In this document: one piece after another, positions 58,229-64,000 of the stretch
Position numbering within the stretch: the first letter of the stretch is position 1
How the letters are laid out: every line of letters starts with the position of its first letter
DNA from: Oidiodendron maius Zn
Lineage: Eukaryota; Ascomycota; Leotiomycetes; Myxotrichaceae
NCBI GenBank assembly: GCA_000827325.1
Contig: KN832877.1
Location: 62,001 to 126,000 of the forward strand
Length of the DNA stretch: 64,000 nucleotides
Direction: 5' to 3'
Program-made: the position numbers and the translations under genes
The notes under the pieces: generated by a model
Told to the model about the DNA's origin: nothing
The model's input: only the letters and a program-made list of their open reading frames with translations
The model's database searches: none

Positions 58229-58242
58229 CGGGGTAGCGGGGT
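58229..58242 (+). promoter_or_regulatory. Candidate CreA-like double site GCGGGGTAGCGGGG
   Basis: Two GCGGGG hexamers, each matching the SYGGRG consensus of the carbon repressor CreA, separated by TA, 248 bp before the hydrolase start. The same composite occurs at 55534-55603. Binding is inferred only from consensus. Confidence 0.45.
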
Positions 58243-58263
58243 CCCAACTGGAGAAGACACACC

Positions 58264-58276
58264 CGGAGCAGCGCCG
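58264..58276 (+). promoter_or_regulatory. CGG-N7-CCG, candidate Zn2Cys6 binding site
   Basis: CGGAGCAGCGCCG has the inverted CGG/CCG half-sites bound by dimeric Zn2Cys6 regulators, 214 bp before the hydrolase ATG. Short enough to occur by chance. Confidence 0.35.
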
Positions 58277-58369
58277 CATAGGATTTCCGTTGAAGGATTT
58301 GGCGATCCAGTCAATCAGCTCCTGGTCTTCAATACGAGATAAGAAGGCCCATAAAGGGGCCGATCTCAT

Positions 58370-58377
58370 ATATAAAC
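58370..58377 (+). promoter_or_regulatory. TATA box of secreted hydrolase gene
   Basis: TATATAAA followed by CACAGACAAGG, 113 bp before the ATG. Confidence 0.6.
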
Positions 58378-58489
58378 ACAGACAAGGTGCCGCTCAATCC
58401 TAGCACGGCGCCACCTGCGAACTCATCTCATGCAATATCTTGTCCTGCCTCCTAGCTGAACGGCCCAGAGCCGAGCACTCGTCCTGGCC

Positions 58490-60802
58490 ATGACAATTTC
58501 CAAAAGAACTCTCCAATCGGTCACTTCACTGATATACTGTATTGCATCTCTCATTCTTGGCATACCTCTAGCTGCTAGCCATGCTCTCCCCAGAAGCGGA
58601 ACGCCGTCAGAAAGCATCACCTATGTTCTTCCTATCTGGGAAGGATCTCTGGCGAATCACACCAGAAGCGACGATGTGGCAGTATTAACCGATATGAAGA
58701 ACCTGCTTGGCGTAGGTGGAAGTTATACCAAACTAGGATGGTCATTTTCATCGTGGGCGCTGAGTCGCGATATCTATGGCTCTGACCAGGACTACAACTT
58801 CGACCCCACGAATCTGAATTATATGCTGGGACTCGGCGTCACCACTTCTCTCCCAATCCTGGTGCATATGAACAATGGACGTTGGGCGGACTGCTGCACG
58901 CCCAATTCTAGTGGTGGCTGGGGAGATACCCTTCTCAACTATATCGCGTCCCAGCCCAACACGACGGTCTTAAGCAATGCTGGCTCGTCAGACTACGGGC
59001 AGAATTTTGGAAGTAATTATTTCACATTGTCAAGATTGAATGCAGTATATCGAGACTACAAGAAGCGTAATGTCCAAGCTTCAGCACAGGTCATTGCGGC
59101 GTGGGCTGCTCAGAACCCTTCCCTTTTCGCCGGTGTCAGTCTGGACTCGGAAACATTGATGCCTAATAACGAGGCAGATTACAATCCACTAGCCATTGAG
59201 GAATGGAAACAGTGGCTTCAAAATACCGGCATCTACGGACCAGGTGGTGACTACTGGGGAGCAGGAAGGAACCCTCCTTTCACGTCTATTGGAGATTTCA
59301 ACACTGCCACAGGACAGAGCTTTGTGTCTTGGGATGACATGGAGCCTCCCAATTCCATCACTCCTGGAATTCCCTTTGACGAGGAGTGGGAGCGATGGCG
59401 TGTTATGATGATCGTCCATTCCGTGTCTGATGAGACACTCTGGATTGCACAGTCTGGCATAGATCGGACCCTCATCTATGGACACCAGACTCCTAGGCTC
59501 GATGACTATGGTTTTGCAGATGATGTCTATACAAATACTGCTGCCAATGGTGGTAGTGGAGTAACAACCTACGGCTGGGCTCCAGCCAACTACGGAGAGA
59601 TTGATAACCCCATGCGGGGCTCCGGAAAGAATAACTTTGGCATCTTTGAACTAAATCCACTTACCACGGATGCGAGTGTCTCATATACCACGCTAGTTAC
59701 GCTTTTCAATGATGGGATAAAGATTATTTGCCCAAACGCCTGGGAGAGCGACCAGTCCAATCCAGATCAGTATGCCCTATTCAGCTCTCCAAATTATGGC
59801 GACACCTTCGGAACTGCGGTTAACAAATTCCTCTCGGATTATGGAAACTCAGAAAGGAATCTTCAACCAACGCCATGGAACCCAGGAACCCTCGCATTTG
59901 ATCTCTACGATGAATTCTCATCCGCAACCTCCACTGGCCAGGATAACCATGTTGAGGTCGCCGGATCTGTTGGGAATGTGGCGAGGAAGAGCATTTACTC
60001 CGCTGTGCCTGGCGTGATTACATACACAATCAATCTCCCAGCCGTTTCTGCAGGCCAGAGGCTTAACTTCTGGACGTCAGTTGGCATCAAAGATGGCGCT
60101 GGAGTTGGAGGAGAAACGCAGTTTCAGGTGACGATTAATAATTCTAACCTCTTCGGCCAGTACTTCCACCTACACCAGAACTATTGGGTATGGAAACGCT
60201 GGGTCCCGATCATGGTTGATGTCACTGAATGGGCAGGAAGTACTGTAACTCTCACGCTTCTCACCACAGGAAACGAGACTTGGGGTTGGACCATATGGGG
60301 TTCGCCCGCCATATATATATCGACCACATCGCAAAATAACCTCGCACTGGGAGCTTCAGTATCTACTAGCTCCTCAGATGGACCCACCGGACTCTGGGAT
60401 CCCAGCTTCCTTGTCGACGGAAACATCGACGGAGGCGTCAACGGCCGCAATGGCTGGTCATCCAGGGCTTTGCAAACAGCAACTGCTGATGAGTGGGCGC
60501 AAATTGATCTCAAGACGGCTCAAACATTTGGGAAAGTCGTTCTTTTCCCACGAAGCGATCTCGTTGACTTCTCTGGCACGGGATTCCCCTCCTCCTTTGT
60601 CATTCAAGGGTCGAATGACGACAGTTCCTGGACGACCCTTGTCACTGAGCAGGGCTATCCAGATGTAAAGGCAGGAGAGGGCCAGATCTTCACTTTCCCA
60701 TCCGCGACCTTCAGGTATTTGCGTGTTCTGGCTACGGTTCTACGCGGGGTTGGAACAGAATCCGATTATCGGTTCCAGTTGACTGAGATCCAGGTTTACT
60801 AG
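58490..60802 (+). CDS. Secreted hydrolase-like protein with C-terminal F5/8 type C (discoidin) domain
   Basis: An intronless gene of 770 residues. Residues 1-30 (hydrophobic SLIYCIASLILGIPLAAS) form a signal peptide. Residues about 45-450 look like a TIM-barrel glycoside hydrolase: WSFSSWALSRDIYGSDQDYN, LPILVHMNNGRWADCC, VIAAWAAQNPSLFAGVSLDS with ETLMPNN next (candidate acidic residues), ERWRVMMIVHSVSDETLWIA, and YGWAPANYGEIDNP. A beta-sandwich follows (about 490-610: TYTINLPAVSAGQRLNFWTS, VDVTEWAGSTVTLTLL). The discoidin/CBM32-like domain is at 617-770 (NLALGASVSTSSS, LVDGNIDGG, WAQIDLKTAQTFGKVVLFPR, RYLRVLATV). I cannot assign a GH family or substrate. Single-exon state in an intron-rich neighbourhood and bacterial-style modules leave transfer possible. 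Confidence 0.85.
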   Translation: MTISKRTLQSVTSLIYCIASLILGIPLAASHALPRSGTPSESITYVLPIWEGSLANHTRSDDVAVLTDMKNLLGVGGSYTKLGWSFSSWALSRDIYGSDQDYNFDPTNLNYMLGLGVTTSLPILVHMNNGRWADCCTPNSSGGWGDTLLNYIASQPNTTVLSNAGSSDYGQNFGSNYFTLSRLNAVYRDYKKRNVQASAQVIAAWAAQNPSLFAGVSLDSETLMPNNEADYNPLAIEEWKQWLQNTGIYGPGGDYWGAGRNPPFTSIGDFNTATGQSFVSWDDMEPPNSITPGIPFDEEWERWRVMMIVHSVSDETLWIAQSGIDRTLIYGHQTPRLDDYGFADDVYTNTAANGGSGVTTYGWAPANYGEIDNPMRGSGKNNFGIFELNPLTTDASVSYTTLVTLFNDGIKIICPNAWESDQSNPDQYALFSSPNYGDTFGTAVNKFLSDYGNSERNLQPTPWNPGTLAFDLYDEFSSATSTGQDNHVEVAGSVGNVARKSIYSAVPGVITYTINLPAVSAGQRLNFWTSVGIKDGAGVGGETQFQVTINNSNLFGQYFHLHQNYWVWKRWVPIMVDVTEWAGSTVTLTLLTTGNETWGWTIWGSPAIYISTTSQNNLALGASVSTSSSDGPTGLWDPSFLVDGNIDGGVNGRNGWSSRALQTATADEWAQIDLKTAQTFGKVVLFPRSDLVDFSGTGFPSSFVIQGSNDDSSWTTLVTEQGYPDVKAGEGQIFTFPSATFRYLRVLATVLRGVGTESDYRFQLTEIQVY

Positions 60803-61413
60803 TCTGCAAGAGGAAGTTAAACTGGATGACTTACTTCTCGTTGATAGAAAAATACCTTGGGATTACCGTACTGTAAAATCGGCAGCTTAGATTACTTCAG
60901 TTAGCTGTGTGGCAATATGAGACTTACAAAATGCCCGCATAATTTTCTCCGGCATTCTAGTTTCCTGATCCGCGTTGCCGGATGCCTTTCGTCCAATCGC
61001 TGAATTTAACCTCACAGCTTTGAAGCCACGGGCGAGACATCATGCACCCAAGAGATGCGGTCATCGCACGGCACTTGTAGATTAGCAGCGCAGATCCGTT
61101 TAGTGCCGGGAGTTGCGGATGGAGAAGTCCAGTGACTTCATACCACCATCATCGCGGATTGAGAAAGGGGGAGCGAGACGGGACATCACGTGGGGACGAC
61201 GACGGGGACGACGGGAAAACACGAAATTTAAAGGACGCCACGCTAAATTTCATATCGACATCTGACACAAACTAAAGCCTGCCTTTTGTTTTCATAATAC
61301 ATTGGAATCGCTTCCCTTATGTTTAATAAACACCCGAGCTTTTCTATTTCCAATCTATATAATATAAAACTCCGCCGCAAATATGAATATCAAATGCAAT
61401 AAAATTCTCCTCT
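60803..61413. other. Intergenic, convergent 3' ends
   Basis: 0.6 kb between the hydrolase and the pyrimidine gene. GGGGACGACGACGGGGACGA-type short repeats at about 61192-61215. AT-rich towards 61400. No gene seen. Confidence 0.5.
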
Positions 61414-64000
61414 TTAAGAAGCCATGACCAAAGCTAAAAGTGCCATTCGACAGTAAAGACCATACCGCATCTATATATGATGTTAGTTAAATGTTCGCAA
61501 TATTTACCAGCCAGAAGGAGGGTAATTTACCTGTCTGAAGTACGCAGCTCGCTGATCAAAGTCCACCTCCTCGCCAATTTCCCGGTTCCGAGGTAGGGGG
61601 TGCATAACCACCATATGGGCTTTTGCATTTCGCAACGTCTTGTTATCGATGACCAAGCTATCCTTCAGTCTTTCGTACTCTGCGAGGTCGTCGAACCGCT
61701 CCTTTTGTACTCGAGTGCAGTAAAGTACGTCTGAGCGTGCAACTATCTCAGGGGTGAGTTCGGTGCTTACGGCGAGCAGTTGCCCGGGTTTAGAGTGGAT
61801 CAGATCGAGGATATCCTGCGGCAGAGAGAGGAAGGATGGGGAGACGAGCTGGATCTTGACATCGTAGTATTGTAGGAGCTTCACAAGTGAGTGCACAGTG
61901 CGGCCATAGCGCAGATCACCAGTGAAAGTTATGGTCAGGCCGGTGACAGTGCCCAGTTCCTCACGGATGGTGAAGAGGTCGAGGAAAGCCTGCGTCGGAT
62001 GTTCCTTGCTACCGTTACCGCCATTGATGATAGGCACAGGACTATACTTTGCAGCAACATCTGCGCTGCTCTCTTCAGGGTGTCGGAGCACGATAGCATC
62101 TCCGTAGCAGCCGAGGGTGCGGATGGAGTCGGCAAGCGATTCGCCTTTGACGGTAGACGAGTGCGAAGTGGTGATTGCGACGGTGCGACCACCGAGGCGC
62201 TGCATTGCTGCGTCAAAGGAGGCGGAAGTACGCGTTGAGGGCTCGAAGAACATAGTGCAGAGAAGGCGGCCCTTTAGGATTGAAAGAACGCCCTCTCGCT
62301 GCACACCAAGACGCATTTCCTGGGCGACAGTAAAGAGGTGATGGAGATCTTGACGATTGAACTGATTTACTGACAAGACATGCTGGTCCTTGAATGGTGA
62401 GTTACCCAAAAGAGCTTGAAGAGAAGGAGTAATGGCAGGCTGAGGATAAAGAGCGGGCCCGAGTTCCTCCGTAGTGACTTGCTGGTGTGTCTGGGGTACG
62501 GATACGCCATCCAAGAATCTGGCCCGGGTAGAAGGTCTAATAGACGCTGCTCCGAGTAAATACGACCGTCCCTTAACAGAGCCGTCCGATCGTGGACTAA
62601 AAACCGGGGATCCAATAGCTTTGACCGCAGGAGACGTTGGGTTGGCTAAGTGTGAGTCGATGAGATGGGAAGACATATCCTTTCCCTCAACGGCTTCACA
62701 AGGTTCTCCATCTAAGCAGGCAGTCTTTTCTTCGAAAATGACCCTCTGAACAGCACCGTGCATGGTCTTGCCCACGAAAGGTGACCAGACGGTGCCTTGA
62801 CCGACGATATATGGTCGATCAATCACAATTTCCACAGAGGCTCCCACTTGGTCATGGAGCTCGAAGATCTCTTTGGGATTGTCGTGGAGACGTGCTTTGA
62901 TGTCGTCAATAGTCAATCTTCCATCTGAGACTGCAGAGAAGAGAAGTGGTAGTGTATCGGCGATGCCAATTGCGGGATCAGCCTTCTGGTCTGCAGCGTG
63001 GGCAAGTTGGTAAGGCAAGCTCCCAATGGAGAAGACATCGATAATGCTCATGTGCTCCCAAAGAGCTTTCTGATCCTCTGCCGTTGGGAGGAATTTAGCT
63101 TGTGGGAAATTATCCTGGGATAAGAATAAGGAATATACGGATACGTCACAGGTAACCTTCAATCCCTTCTCCTTCGACAATGCGATCAACTTCACGTCGT
63201 CCTTTGTTGTGACGCTAGTGACATGAATCTTTCTGCTGTGTAGACTAGCCAGGAGCAAAATTGAAGCAAGATCAGTCATCTTTGCATCAGTGATAATGGG
63301 CTTGAAGTTTGGCCATGATTCAAAGTGGGCGGTGACAGCAGCAACTTTACTAATATTATCGGAGAGGTGGTTGAATGGAATGAACAGAGAGCCAACTTCA
63401 CCAGTGACTTGACTAATCTGATCGGCATTAGCGGAGGTTGCAGCAACGGAGAAGTTGTAATCGCAGCTTGCTCCTCGTTTGCTATTAAGTTGGGCCGTTT
63501 TCAGTGCTCTGGCATCAGTAACTGAGCCTTCAAGACCGAGAGGCATAATGCGAATCATGCTAAAACCTGCAGTGATAGAGGCCTTTGTCACAACCTGGAA
63601 GTCCTGGCTGCCACGTATTGCAATACCCGGCACGAAGGCAGCAATGTTAATCAGCCCAGGAAGTACAACTGTTCGGTGGCTTGTTTGAGCGTCGATCGTT
63701 CTAACCTCCAATTCAAAATGTCTTGCAATGGCTTCAATCAAAATCTTAGCATTTTTAACATTCGTCACCAAGGGAGTCTGGTAGTCAACAGCCATTCGTC
63801 TCGTGCGATATCCTTTGCTCATATAATTTGCAGGTCGCCTGTACCGATTGCTCGAAGGAAGATTGATATACAAGTCAATCATGTTATTGGCAAGATGTTG
63901 AGTAAGAGAAAACTCAGACTTTTGATCGTCGTCGTCGTTCCCAAGAATCTCTAGGTATTGGACGGGGACTTCATGCTCTTGCAGGAAATCAGCTGTACCT
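61414..64000 (-). CDS. URA2: CPSase-(DHOase-like)-ATCase pyrimidine protein, 3' part
   Basis: The first enzymes of UMP synthesis in one cytosolic polypeptide. The frame is open to the right edge, so the N-terminal glutaminase and most of the carbamoyl-phosphate synthetase lie outside. Last exon 61470-61414; intron 61530-61471 (phase 0); the next exon runs to 64000. From the edge: CPSase end (TADFLQEHEVPVQYLEILGN, SLTQHLANNMIDLYINLPSS, YMSKGYRTRRMAVDYQTPLV); the dihydroorotase-like domain with VVLPGLINIAAFVPG, where the metal-binding HxH of active enzymes is absent, as known for fungal URA2; a Ser/Pro linker; then aspartate carbamoyltransferase with FFEPSTRTSASFDAAM, GSKEHPTQAFLDLFTI, GDLRYGRTVHSLVKLL and VMHPLPRN, ending MRYGLYCRMALLALVMAS. 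UTP feedback is known for the family. Confidence 0.97.

Larger units (their letters stand above)
57483..58489. promoter_or_regulatory. Divergent promoter, MFS transporter / secreted hydrolase
   Basis: 1.0 kb between two divergent start codons. TATATA at 57613-57618 lies 131 bp before the transporter ATG; TATATAAA at 58370-58377 lies 113 bp before the hydrolase ATG. A GCGGGGTAGCGGGG element (58229) and a CGG-N7-CCG inverted half-site pair (58264) sit upstream of the latter. Frames in this interval are not supported as genes. Confidence 0.65.

Overview
This is nuclear DNA of a filamentous ascomycete (Pezizomycotina). The genes carry short 45-60 bp introns with GT(or GC)-AG borders and CTRAC-type branch sites, promoters are rich in pyrimidine tracts, and several families are typical of moulds: a TeaR-like prenylated cell-end protein, an RTA1-like membrane protein, an IgE-binding-type allergen, Zn2Cys6 and Fungal_trans factors, and a fused CPSase/ATCase. 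I see no ribosomal RNA, no convincing tRNA, no CRISPR array and no intact mobile element. The class cannot be fixed from sequence alone. All exon borders below were deduced by hand from splice signals, reading frame and family resemblance.

Layout. 0-12.3 kb: the 3' end of a LYR-motif protein, a SAM methyltransferase (-), the CCR4 deadenylase (+), a small possibly tubby-like protein (+), a Zn2Cys6 factor with a damaged first intron (+), and an RTA1-like 7-TM protein (-). 12.3-15.5 kb: an AT-rich island without genes. 15.5-25 kb: a small CxxC protein (-), TeaR (-), an MPPED-type metallophosphoesterase (+), and secreted cysteine-rich protein A (+). 27-37.5 kb: a DnaJ-domain protein (+), a gamma-glutamylcyclotransferase-like protein (+), sterol O-acyltransferase (-) and AP-1 gamma-adaptin (+), the last two head to head. 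37.7-46 kb: secreted protein B (+), a wrecked GH51 arabinofuranosidase (-), a small secreted effector-like protein (+), and an SDR (-). 46-55 kb: a fungal transcription-factor-like protein (+), a Fringe-like glycosyltransferase (-), and a divergent pair: a Ser/Pro-rich protein (-) and an IgE-binding-type protein (+). 55.9-64 kb: an MFS sugar transporter (-) divergent from a large secreted hydrolase-like protein with a discoidin domain (+), then the 3' part of the URA2-type pyrimidine gene (-), which runs off the window.

Most genes are housekeeping or cell-biology genes (mRNA decay, vesicle coat, sterol esters, pyrimidines, polarity). The most novel-looking items are: (i) two paralogous secreted proteins of a family I do not recognise, 13 kb apart, with the same three intron positions and phases; (ii) the MFS/secreted-hydrolase pair with TATA boxes on both sides and a repeated GGGGTAGCGGGG-type element; (iii) the divergent allergen/Ser-rich pair sharing a His-rich domain; and (iv) decaying genes (GH51, Zn2Cys6 factor).
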